Part shown: positions 8,988 through 21,100 of the stretch, one piece after another
Numbering within the stretch: position 1 is the first letter of the stretch
Layout of the letters: every line of letters starts with the position of its first letter
Origin: Phaeocystidibacter marisrubri
GTDB taxonomy: Bacteria > Bacteroidota > Bacteroidia > Flavobacteriales > Schleiferiaceae
Length of the DNA stretch: 64,000 bases
Direction: 5' to 3'
NCBI RefSeq assembly: GCF_008933165.1
Contig: NZ_WBVQ01000002.1
Coordinates: 1,201,569-1,265,568, forward strand
Program-made: the position numbers and the translations under genes
Notes under the pieces: model-generated
What the model was told of the DNA's origin: nothing
What the model saw: the letters and a program-made list of their open reading frames with translations, nothing else
Database searches by the model: none

Positions 8988-9019
8988 GCAAGATAATTAT
9001 CCTTAAGAGTTTAACACAA
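8988..9019 (-). promoter_or_regulatory. Possible promoter of the gene starting at 8969
   Basis: On the minus strand, TTG (9019-9017), a 21-base spacer, then TATCTTGC (8995-8988), a variant of the TAnnTTTG -7 box. The -7 box lies 18 bases before the ATG. The spacing fits Bacteroidota promoters; two positions of the -7 box deviate. Confidence 0.33.
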
Positions 9020-9047
9020 TCTGGTAAGTGTGTTATGTCGGAATAAA

Positions 9048-9082
9048 TTGACAACTGAATTCCAATTAGATACGTAGGTTTG
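9048..9082 (+). promoter_or_regulatory. Probable promoter of the giant SprB-repeat gene
   Basis: TTG at 9048-9050, a 24-base spacer, then TAGGTTTG at 9075-9082, a full match to the Bacteroidota TAnnTTTG -7 box. The spacer is slightly longer than the usual 17-23. It would give a leader of about 50 bases containing the GAGACCTAA element. Confidence 0.42.
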
Positions 9083-9121
9083 ATTTGTAGATTGATAGTG
9101 TGGGCTATGCACACTAACATG

Positions 9122-9130
9122 GAGACCTAA
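9122..9130 (+). promoter_or_regulatory. Leader element GAGACCTAA before the giant adhesin gene
   Basis: This is an exact copy of the nine-base element that precedes 4159 (minus) and 51720 (minus), placed 11 bases before the ATG at 9142 and about 40 bases after the predicted -7 box, that is, inside the transcript leader. Confidence 0.42.
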
Positions 9131-9141
9131 AACCAACAACT

Positions 9142-12100
9142 ATGGAGAGCCTCTACTCGCTTCCCTGCAACTGGCGCGTGTGGCTTATAATTTCTCTGTT
9201 TTTCAGCGCTTTAAGTGTTGATGGGCAGATTGGTTATATCTACGACCCTTCCACCGGAACGGTGCTAGACCCGAATGGAGATAGTTATATCTCTGCTTCG
9301 GGAGGACCTATTGACACTTCTGTGGTGCCTGATGAGTCCTACGATTTTGAGTACCCATTTATTCCCATGTTCCATTTGTCAATGGAGCCTGCGGCAGACT
9401 TGTTGACGGGTAGCGACTGTGGTAAGTCGGAAATTGTAGATAACCCTACGCTTCCGATGAACGCGGGTTACTGGTACCTGGCTGATCCAAATGGAACACC
9501 TGGGGATGGGGACGAAGCCCTTATATATAGGATACGTATTGCTCGAAACGTAAATGGAGCATACGGATTTAGTTTCCTTATTGATACCGATAACAAAATT
9601 GGTTTTACAGGAGCAAGCGCCGACCCCAATGCGGTGGCGGGTAATCCTGGCTTTGAATTGGAAATTATATATGGTACCGCGGGTAGTGGTACGGTTTCCA
9701 TTATGGATGTAGATGGTACAACTTCCGGAACTACCATGTCTTCGTATTCTGGAACCAGCCATTCGCAACGAAGTCATGCGGGTTATACAAACTGTCCACT
9801 CTCGGATCCTGTATTTCTCGATTTTTATGTGCCGTGGGACAGCTTGGGAATTCTTCCAACCGATACCGTTCGAATGATTTTTGCGACTTCTTCTTCAGCA
9901 AATTCTGCTCTAGGAGGAAGTGCTTCTGATATTGGAGGTATTAATGATGACTTGTTCGGTGATCCCGACTCAAGCTTTGTCGCCATTACAGATTCTACAC
10001 CGAGCTTTACGTTTGGAGGATGTGGATGGGCAATTACTCAAGTGGGACAGCAGGTAAGCTGTTACGGTGATACTGATGGCTGGGCTTGGGTAGATGTTTG
10101 GGGAGGTTCACCTCCTGTGAGCTATTTATGGTCAACAGGTTCAACGGCAGATACCGTTTACAATTTGGGAGCGGGTATCTATGAAATTTATGTGACGAGC
10201 GGAGGCGGATGTATGGATACGGTCACCGTGGAAGTTACACAGCCCGACTCCTTAGTGGCTCATGTTGACATATTGGATAGTATTCTCTGTTATGGAGATT
10301 TTAATGGTCGGCTTGGGGGTTATGCAACGGGTGGTACTCCACCCTATACGGTGTCTTGGAGCAATGGCGCCATTACAGACACTATCGCCAATTTAGGTCA
10401 GGGGTATTATACCTACTACGTCACAGATGCGAATGGATGTTCGGATTCCATTGTTGTTGATATGATGAATCCGCTACAGCCGTTGGTGGTCCAAATTCAA
10501 AATCAAAATGAAATTTTGTGCTACGGTGATAGTATAGGTTCCTTGGATCTGCTGATTACTGGAGGTACAAAACCATATACATTATTGTGGAACGACGGCA
10601 ACACAGATAGCGCTCGCACCAATCTTGTTGCGGGAATTTATTCCGTAGTTGTAACGGATGCACACGGGTGTACAGATTCTTTAGAGATTGAACTTACGCA
10701 ACCAGCACTTCCTGTTGGTGGTCTTACCATTGCGGAATCTCCTGTTAGTTGTTTTGGAGGTGCGGACGGTGTTGGTGTGGTGGTAGTCACCGGTGGACGA
10801 TCTCCTTATACCTATGAGTGGAGTAATGGAGAGACAACCGACACTGCGTTCGCTTTATCAGCAGGTAGTCAATGGGTTGTAGTTACCGATAGCGTAGGTT
10901 GTACCGATACGCTTGCGCTTGTTATTGATCAGCCAGATAGCGCGCTTACTGTAAATGCGCTGATGACTGCAGCTGTAGCTTGTTTCGGTGAAAGTAACGG
11001 GGAAGCAACCGCTTCGGTATCGGGTGGAACACTTCCATATTCATATTTGTGGAATACAGGTGAAACCACGAGTTCTATTACCGTTCCTGCCGGAACCTAT
11101 ACGGTTGTGGTGACCGACTCTAGAGGGTGTGTAGACAGTGCAACCGTAACAATCACACAGCCAGCTTCAGCATTGACAGTTTCTATTACCGATTCTACTG
11201 ATGTCCTTTGTTTTGGTGATGATAATGGAACGGCAACCGCATCTGCAACAGGAGGTACGGCGCCATATGATTATGAATGGAGCAACGGAATTACCGACAG
11301 TGCTGCTACGGGATTGGCGGGTGGAGCTTACACCGTGGTTGTTACAGACGCCAACGGGTGTATCGATTCGGCAACAGTTACGATTTCTGCGCCAACTGCA
11401 GCATTGGATGTAAACGAAACCATTCTCCAAACTCTTCTTTGTAATGGGGATGTGAATGGACAAGGATACATAGATGTTACGGGTGGCACATCGCCTTATT
11501 CTATTTTATGGTCGAACGGTGCAACGACGGATACGATTTCCAATTTGGGTGTAGGCACTTACACAGCGGTCGTTACCGATGCGAATGGATGTGTCGATTC
11601 AGCCTCTTTCACATTGGTGGAGCCGACGGCATTGCTGCTAAATGCTTCTGTTGATGCGAATGTTCTGTGTTTTGGTGATGCAACTGGCGGTGCAACGGTA
11701 ACTGCTTCAGGAGGAACATCGCCGTACTCCTATTTATGGTCAAGTGGACAAACCACAGACATTGTTACCGATTTAATCGCGGGAACACATACGGTAGTAG
11801 TAACGGATGCCAATGGATGTAGTGATTCTATTTCTGTTACTATTACTCAACCCGCAGATTCGTTAGTGGCCGGAACTTCCAGCAACTTAGGTGTGACTTG
11901 TAAGGGAGATGTTGATGGATCGGCTACCGCGACGGCAACGGGGGGTACTGCGCCTTATACCTATTCATGGAGTAATGGAATGACAGGGCAAAGTATTTCT
12001 GGCCTGGCAGGTGGGACGTACATTCTTACTGTTACCGATGCCAATGGTTGTCAGGATACCGCGCACGTTTTGATTTTTGAACCAGAGTTTGAGTTGCTTG

Positions 12101-15100
12101 TAGGAGCCGCAGATGGAACCACCATTACTTGTTTTGGTGATTCCGATGGTACCGCATATGCGAGTGCATCGGGAGGTGTGCCTCCGTATACGTTCTCTTG
12201 GAGCAATGGAATGTTTGGCGATACTATTACGGGAATTCCGGCTGGAACTTATGTAGTTACGGTAACTGACTCTATGGGTTGCCAGGATACAAATACAGTG
12301 GTGGTTACGCAACCAACTCTTCTTGAATTGAATGTGACATCTAGTGATGTGACCTGTTTCGGACTGTCTGATGGTACGGCTAATTCAACTCCTTCTGGGG
12401 GAGAGGCTCCGTATTCAATTCTCTGGAGCACAGGTGCAACTACGCAAACTATTACTGGTTTAAGTGCTGGAAATTATTATGTTACAGTAACCGATAATAG
12501 AGGCTGTGTCCAAAGTGACACGGTGGTGATTACAACTCCAAGTATGCCTTTAGCCGCTATCATTTCCAAAACAGATGTCAACTGTTTTGGCGGTGCTGAT
12601 GGTACGGCTGAGGCCATTGGTTCTGGTGGTGTAACTCCGTATACGTACTTGTGGAGCGATGGTCAAACGGGTCAGGTGGCGACAGGATTAGTTCCAGGTG
12701 CCTATCACGTGTTTATGACCGATGCCAATGGTTGTCAAGATTCGGCTTATGTTGTTATAGATCAACCACTAAGTGCGCTTACTGCAACTGCATCCGTGGC
12801 AATAGCCCCTACTTGTGCGGGCTTCCTAGATGGTGTGGCTTGCGGTACAGCGAGTGGTGGTACGGCTCCGTACTCTTATTCTTGGAGTAGTGGTTCAACT
12901 ACAGATTCTGCCTTTGGTTTAGGAGGTGGAGTAGTGATTCTTACCGTAACCGACTCCAACGGTTGTGTGGCTGTAGACACATTAAATGTTCCTTCTCCAA
13001 GTACGGACTTGGAAGTGAATGCCTCTATCATTGCAAACGTTTCATGTAATGGATTGAGCGATGCAACAGCGTATGGAATTGCTTCAGGTGGTACTCCGCC
13101 GTATTCCATTTCGTGGAGTTCAGGTGCAACAACCGATACTGTTACGGGACTAGCTGTTGGAACACATACCGTTTATGTGGTCGATTCTGCAGGTTGTAGC
13201 GCCTCCAGCACGTTTAGCATTACTCAACCCGACACCATTTCTATTTCCATTGTAGTGGATGCCAATGTGAGCTGTTTTGGCGGAGCCGATGGCGAAGCGA
13301 CAGCTTCTGCAACGGGTGGAACAGCGCCGTTTACTTACTCTTGGAGTGGTGGACAATCGGGTGCGACTGCAGTTGGGCTTTCGGCTGGAATTCATACGGT
13401 TACTGTAACCGACTCCAATGGTTGTGTGAACACGCTTGACGTTACCATTACTGAACCAGCCACTGCCGTAAACGCGAGTGCGGTTATGGATGTGGCGGTT
13501 TCTTGTTTTGGTGGAGCCGATGGTGAAGCGACAGCTTCGGCAGCGGGTGGAACGCCTCCTTATTCGTACGCTTGGAATGATGGTCAGATTACTGCCACAG
13601 CGGTTGGCTTGTCTGCAGGTAGTTATATCGTTACCATAACAGATTCATTGGGTTGTCAGGATACAGCGGTAGTTGTCATCACAGAACCGGCTTCAGCGGT
13701 TGATGTTTCGAGTGTTCAAATTCGAGATGTTAGCTGTGTGGGCGGAGCAGATGGTTGGGCCACCGTGTCTGGCTCTGGCGGAACAGCTCCATATACTTAC
13801 GCATGGAGCAATGGTCAGACGGGCGATTCTGCCAGCGGTTTAGCTGCGGGAAGTTACCTGGTAACCATCACCGACAATAATGGATGTACCGATACAACCA
13901 CAGTGACTGTAAGTGAGCCGGTGTTGGCACTCTCTGCTGTGGCTATTGATGCCATGACAATCTCTTGTTTTGGCGGGTCTGATGGATCGGCCTATGTGAA
14001 TGCAAACGGCGGTTGGGCTCCTTATTCCTATATGTGGAGTACCGGTGCAACAACCGATACCATCACAGGTTTAACTATTGGTACTTATACGGTTACCGTA
14101 ACTGATAGTTTAGGTTGTCAGGTTACCACAGATATAACCCTCATTCAACCGACACAATTATCAGCCACAGCATCCTCTCTTTCTCCTGTTTCTTGTTTTG
14201 GCGGAAATGATGGATCGGCAGTGGTAACACCTGCTGGCGGTACAGCTCCTTACACATACGTGTGGGCCAATGGTGAAACGAATGATACAGCGATTGCGCT
14301 AACAGCGGGAACGCACAACGTGACGGTTACAGATTCCAACGGGTGTCAAGTAACCGTATCTGTTACCATCACACAGCCTAGCGTGGCCATGACAGCTTCC
14401 GCTTCGGTAATGGCCAATGTTCTTTGTTATGGAGATTCAACAGGTTCTGGTCGTGCATCGGCTTCAGGTGGGACACCTCCTTATGCCTATGCTTGGTCCA
14501 ACGGTCAATCTACCCGAACAGCTACAGGCCTTTGGGTTGGAACACACACCGTTGTCGTTACTGATGCAAGAGGTTGTCAGGATAGCACAACTGTGACCAT
14601 ATCACAGCCGGCAACGGCAGTAGATGCTTCTGCGGTAATGACTCAACAAGTGAGCTGTTATGGTGGAAATGATGGTAGAGCTTCGGCCTCAGCCACAGGT
14701 GGAACGGCTCCATATACTTACTTGTGGAGTAACGGGGTGTCTGGAACTACAACGCATAACCTAACAGCCGGATGGCACTATGTGACAGTTACCGATGCAA
14801 ACGGTTGTCAGGATACTGCCATGGTTGAAATAATTGAACCGATTGCTCCAGTAGCAGTTGGAGGCACGGTGGTTCAGAATGTCACATGCTTTGGCGGGGC
14901 AGATGGTGTCGCTTGGGCTAATGCAACAGGAGGTACAGCCCCATACACGTATGCATGGAGTGATGGTCAAACAACAGACACGGCTGTCGGACTTGTTGCA
15001 GGCAACTACGCAGTATTGGTAACCGATTCATTGGGCTGTCAAGATCTGATTTCTGTGGTGATCACAGAACCAGCTTCAGATATCATGGCTACTGCCTTCC

Positions 15101-18100
15101 CGGATCAACCGACTTCTTGTTACAACGGAGCCGATGGTACTGCATATGTGGTTGTTACCAACGGTGTTCCTCCATTCACTTACTTGTGGAGCGACGGTCA
15201 GACTTCAGATACAGCCGTTGGTTTAAGTGCTGGTCTGATCAGCGTTACGGTTACCGATTCTTTGGGTTGCGATGCTACTGCTGATGTTACTATTGCTTCA
15301 CCGCCTCAGAATATCATTCTTACGCCAACACTGGTTAGTCAGGTGAGTTGTATTGGAGGAGGAGATGGTTCGGCAAACGTATTTGCACAAGGTGGAACGC
15401 CTCCATATACGTACTTGTGGTCCAATGGTGAAACTACAGCCACTGCGGTAGCACTTTCAGCAGGCACGCATACAGTTGTGGTTACCGATGATCTAGGCTG
15501 TATGGATTCCACATCGGTGAGCGTGGGCGAACCCGCAACATCCGTAGTGGCTACGGCTTCTGTTCTTTTCCCTGTGAATTGCTACGGTGGCAACGATGGT
15601 TGGGCTACAGCAACCGCAACTGGAGGTACTCCACCGTATACTTACACTTGGGATAACGGTCAATCAGGATATACCGTTTCTGGTTTAGATACAGGTGTGT
15701 ACGTTGTTACAGTAACGGATGCCAACGGTTGTTGGGACACTGCCACTGTAATGATGACGCAGCCAGATAGCGCTATTCAAGTGGGTATTGATGTTATTAA
15801 TAATGTAAGATGTTTGGGCGGGGCGGATGGTTCGGCTCAGGCATTCGCAACAGGGGGTACTCCTCCTTATTCATACGATTGGGATCATGGTGTGACGGGA
15901 GCGTTGACATCAGGACTCCTTCCTGGAAAGTACACGGTTACTGTAACCGACGTGAACGGTTGTCAGGATAGCATGTCTGTCTGGATCACTGAACCAGCAA
16001 CAGCTCTTGCTATTAATGCAGCCGTAATAAGCCCAGTGAACTGTTTCGGCGGTTCCGATGGAGTGGCTTATGCAAGCGCTACGGGAGGAGATGGCCCTTA
16101 CACTTTCTCATGGAGCAATGGTCAGGCAGGCGATACCGCTACGGGGTTAACTGCTGGTAGTTATACGGTTTCCGTTACTGATAGCAATGGTTGTGTGGTG
16201 AGTACGGGTATCACAATTACTCAACCTGCCTCCGCATTGAGTGTGGGCGTAAGTATTGTGAACAATGTTAGTTGCTTTGGTGGTTCCGATGGAGCAGCTA
16301 GCTCTACCGTGAGTGGTGGAACGGCCCCTTATTCATATGTGTGGAGTAGTGGTGACCTTACAGCTTCTTCATCGAATTTATCAGCGGGAACCTATTCCCT
16401 TGTGGTAACAGATGCAAATGGTTGTATCGATTCAACTTCAGTGACCATTACAGAGCCTTCATCGGCTATCACAAGCGCTGCGACGATTGTAAGTCAAGTG
16501 AATTGTTTTGGTGGTTCCGATGGCGAAGCTTACGTTACATATACAGGCGGAACCGCACCATATTCTACCTTGTGGTCCAACGGCTCAACTAGTGATACAC
16601 TCACCAATCTCGTCGCGGGATCATACAGTGTTACAATCACCGACGCGAACGGATGTGTAACCAGTCAAACGGTTGTTATTACCCAACCAGCCAATGCACT
16701 TTCACTTTCTGCCATTGTAAACGCCCATGTATTGTGCTTTGGAAATTCTACCGGTTCGGCAACCGCAACCGCAACGGGAGGAACCGCACCATATACCTAC
16801 TCTTGGAGTAATGGTATGTCTGGCACGTCTATAGGCTCGGTTCCAGCGGGAACCTATACCGTGAATGTGCTTGACGCGAATGGTTGTTCCGATACAGCAA
16901 CGGTTACCATTATTCAACCGGCTGCAGTACTAAACGTCAGCATTATTTCTACTCAGAATGTATTGTGTTTTGGTGATGCTACTGGAGCAGCTCGTGCTGG
17001 CGCAACCGGAGGAACCGCACCGTACACCTATAGTTGGTCCAATGGTGCTTCTGTAGATTCGATTAATGCTCTACCCGCGGGGATTTATACGGTTACCGTG
17101 ACGGACGCAAACGGTTGTCAGGATACCGCTGTTGCAGTGATTACGCAACCTTCATCGGGTCTAGGTTCTTTGGCCGCCTCTATTCAAAATGTCAACTGTT
17201 TTGGTGGCAACGACGGTTCAGCGTATGTGGAATACACGGGCGGAACGGCACCTTACACCGTATCATGGAGTAATGGATCAACAACCGATACCATCTCTAA
17301 CCTAACTGCGGGAACCTACACAGTGACCATCACGGATGCGAACGGTTGTATCTCGAACCAAAGTGTGACCATCACGCAACCAGCTAGTGGTCTATCTGTA
17401 AGTGCAGCGGTGGTGAGTAACGTCAGCTGTTTTGGTGACGCAACGGGTGAAGCGAGTTCTACCGTAACGGGCGGAACGGCACCTTACACCTATAACTGGA
17501 GCAATGGGGCAACTACTGCCTCGCTTACCAATGTTGTTGCGGGCACTTACACCGTAACTGTAATGGACGCGAACGGTTGTACCGATACGGCTAGTGTGAG
17601 TATTACACAGCCTGCGTCGGCACTAGCAGTAAGTCTAGCTTCACAGCAGAACATCAACTGTTTTGGGGACTCTACAGGGTCTATCGACGTGACGGTTGCA
17701 GGCGGAACCCCGCCGTACAACTACAGTTGGAATACTGGCGCTACAGCAGCAACGATCACTAACTTAACTGCGGGAACCTACACGGTGACCGTAACGGACG
17801 CAAACGGTTGTACCGATACCTTATCAGTGACCTTAACTCAGCCAGCTTCTGCATTGAGTAGTCTAGCCGCCTCTATTCAAAATGTCAACTGTTTTGGTGG
17901 CAACGACGGTTCAGCGTATGTGGAATACACGGGAGGAACGGCACCTTACACTGTATCATGGAGTAATGGATCAATAACCGATACCATCGCTAACCTAATT
18001 GCGGGAACCTACACAGTGACCATTACGGATGCGAACGGTTGTACCTCGAACCAAAGTGTGACCATCACACAACCAGCTAGTGGTCTATCTGTGAGTGCAG

Positions 18101-21100
18101 CGGTGGTGAGCAACGTCAACTGTTTTGGTGACGCTACAGGTGAAGCAAGTTCTACCGTAACGGGCGGAACAGCACCTTATACCTATAACTGGAGCAATGG
18201 GGCAACTACTGCTTCATTGACCAATGTTGTTGCGGGCACTTACACCGTAACTGTAACGGACGCGAACGGTTGTACCGATACGGCGAGCGTGAGCATCACA
18301 CAGCCTGCGTCGGCTCTAGCGGTAAGTCTAGCTTCACAGCAGAACATCAACTGTTTTGGGGACTCTACAGGGTCTATCGACGTGACGGTTGCAGGCGGAA
18401 CCCCGCCGTACAACTACAGTTGGAATACTGGCGCTACAGCAGCAACGATCACTAACCTAACTGCGGGAACCTACACGGTGACTGTAACGGATGCGAACGG
18501 TTGTACCGATACCTTATCAGTGACCTTAACTCAGCCAGCTTCTGCATTGGGTAGCCTAGCTGCGGTAGTATCCAATGTCAACTGTTTTGGTGGCAACGAC
18601 GGTTCAGCGTATGTGGAATACACGGGCGGAACAGCACCTTACACCGTATCATGGAGTAATGGATCAACAACCGATACCATCTCTAACCTAATTGCGGGAA
18701 CCTACACAGTGACCATTACGGATGCGAACGGTTGTACCTCGAACCAAAGTGTGACCATCACACAACCAGCTAGTGGTCTATCTGTGAGTGCAGCGGTGGT
18801 GAGCAACGTCAACTGTTTTGGTGACGCAACGGGTGAAGCGAGTTCTACCGTAACGGGCGGAACAGCACCTTATACCTATAACTGGAGCAATGGAGCGACT
18901 ACTGCTTCATTGACTAATGTTGTTGCGGGCACTTACACCGTAACTGTAACGGACGCGAACGGTTGTACCGATACGGCTAGTGTGAGTATTACACAGCCTG
19001 CGTCGGCACTAGCAGTAAGTCTAGCTTCACAGCAGAACATCAACTGTTTTGGGGACTCTACAGGGTCTATCGACGTGACGGTTGCAGGCGGAACCCCGCC
19101 GTACAACTACAGTTGGAATACTGGCGCTACAGCAGCAATGATCACTAACTTAACTGCGGGAACCTACACGGTGACCGTAACGGATGCGAACGGTTGTACC
19201 GATACCTTATCAGTGACCTTAACTCAGCCAGCTTCTGCATTAGGTAGCCTAGCTGCGGTAGTGTTGAATGTCAACTGTTTTGGTGGCAACGACGGTTCAG
19301 CGTATGTGGAATACACGGGTGGAACAGCACCTTACACTGTATCATGGAGTAATGGATCAACAACCGATACCATCGCTAACCTAACAGCGGGAACTTACAC
19401 AGTGACCATTACGGATGCGAACGGTTGTATCTCGAACCAAAGCGTGACCATCACACAACCAGCTAGTGGTCTATCTGTGAGTGCAGCGGTGGTGAGTAAC
19501 GTCAGCTGTTTTGGTGACGCTACAGGTGAAGCAAGTTCTACCGTAACGGGCGGAACGGCACCTTATACCTATAACTGGAGCAATGGGGCAACTACTGCTT
19601 CATTGACCAATGTTGTTGCTGGAACTTACACCGTAACTGTAACGGACGCGAACGGTTGTACAGATACGGCTACTGTGAGCATCACACAGCCTGCGTCGGC
19701 TCTAGCCGTCAGTGTTATTTCTTCTCAAGATGTATCTTGTTTTGGAGATACAACAGGTTCAGCACAGGTTCAGGCTACAGGCGGAACTCTTCCGTACACG
19801 ATTTCATGGTCTAACGGCGTAAGCGGAGCTTCGGCGAATGGACTTGCCGCAGGAACGTATACCATTACGGTAACCGATGCCAATGGATGTTCCGCGAACA
19901 CTTCAGTCATCATTTCACAACCCGCAACCGCTCTTGCAAGTGCAGCGACCATTGTAAGTCACGTGGATTGTTACGGTGGAGCGAATGGTCAGGCTTATGT
20001 GAGTTATTCAGGAGGAACTGCTCCATATACGGTGATGTGGAATACGGGTTCTACATCGGATACGCTAAGTAATATTCCAGCAGGTTCGTACAGTGTTTTA
20101 ATTACTGATGCCAACGGCTGTACTTCTAGTCAGACTGTGGTAATTACCCAACCGGCTTCTGCATTGACTGTATCGGCAACCGTAAACTCACATGTTAGCT
20201 GTTTTGGTGGAACTGCAGGTTCGGCAACCGCAAGTGTTAGTGGAGGAACCATGCCTTATACTTACAATTGGTCGAACGGAGCAAATACTCCATCTGTGAG
20301 CAACCTAGCGGCGGGAACATATACGGTGAGTGTAACCGATGCCAATGGATGTACTAGCAGCGCAAACGTGGTGATTACAGAACCCGCTACGGGATTGTCG
20401 GTTTCAACGTCTGTGCTTAGCGCAGTAGATTGTTTCGGAACAAACACGGGTGCAATTACATCAACCGTTTCAGGAGGGACTTCACCATACACCTTCAGTT
20501 GGTCAAACGGTCCGAGTAGTCAAACTCAAAACAATGTGCCTGCGGGGTCCTATACTGTAACTGTGACCGACGCCAATGGTTGTCAAGCTTCATCTACTGT
20601 TGTACTCACACAACCTAACTCTGCACTGGTTGCAGCAGTGGCAACATCAAATAACGTCACCTGTTTTGGTGGGGGAGATGGATCAGCTACCATTAGCGCA
20701 TCAGGAGGCACGGCGCCTTATACTTACGACTGGGGTGGAGGAATTACTGGTGCCAATCGTACTGGTTTAACCGCGGGTACGTATTCCGTAACCGTAACCG
20801 ATGCAAACGGTTGTAATGCTGTGGTAGGAGTGACCATCACGCAGCCTACAGAGGTGGTAATCACCAAGGTTGCTCAAGGCAATGTGAACTGTTTTGGAGG
20901 TGCAGATGGTTTCGCACAGATCTCGATTTCCGGTGGAAATGGTCCATATAACGTGAACTGGACAGGTGGATTGAACGGAATGAATCCTTCGGGAGTTTCG
21001 GCTGGAACGTACACCGTTACCGCGGTAGACATCAACGGTTGTCAGGATACCGCCACTTTCACGATCACCCAGCCGGCTATGCAGCTCAATTCCGCTGTAG

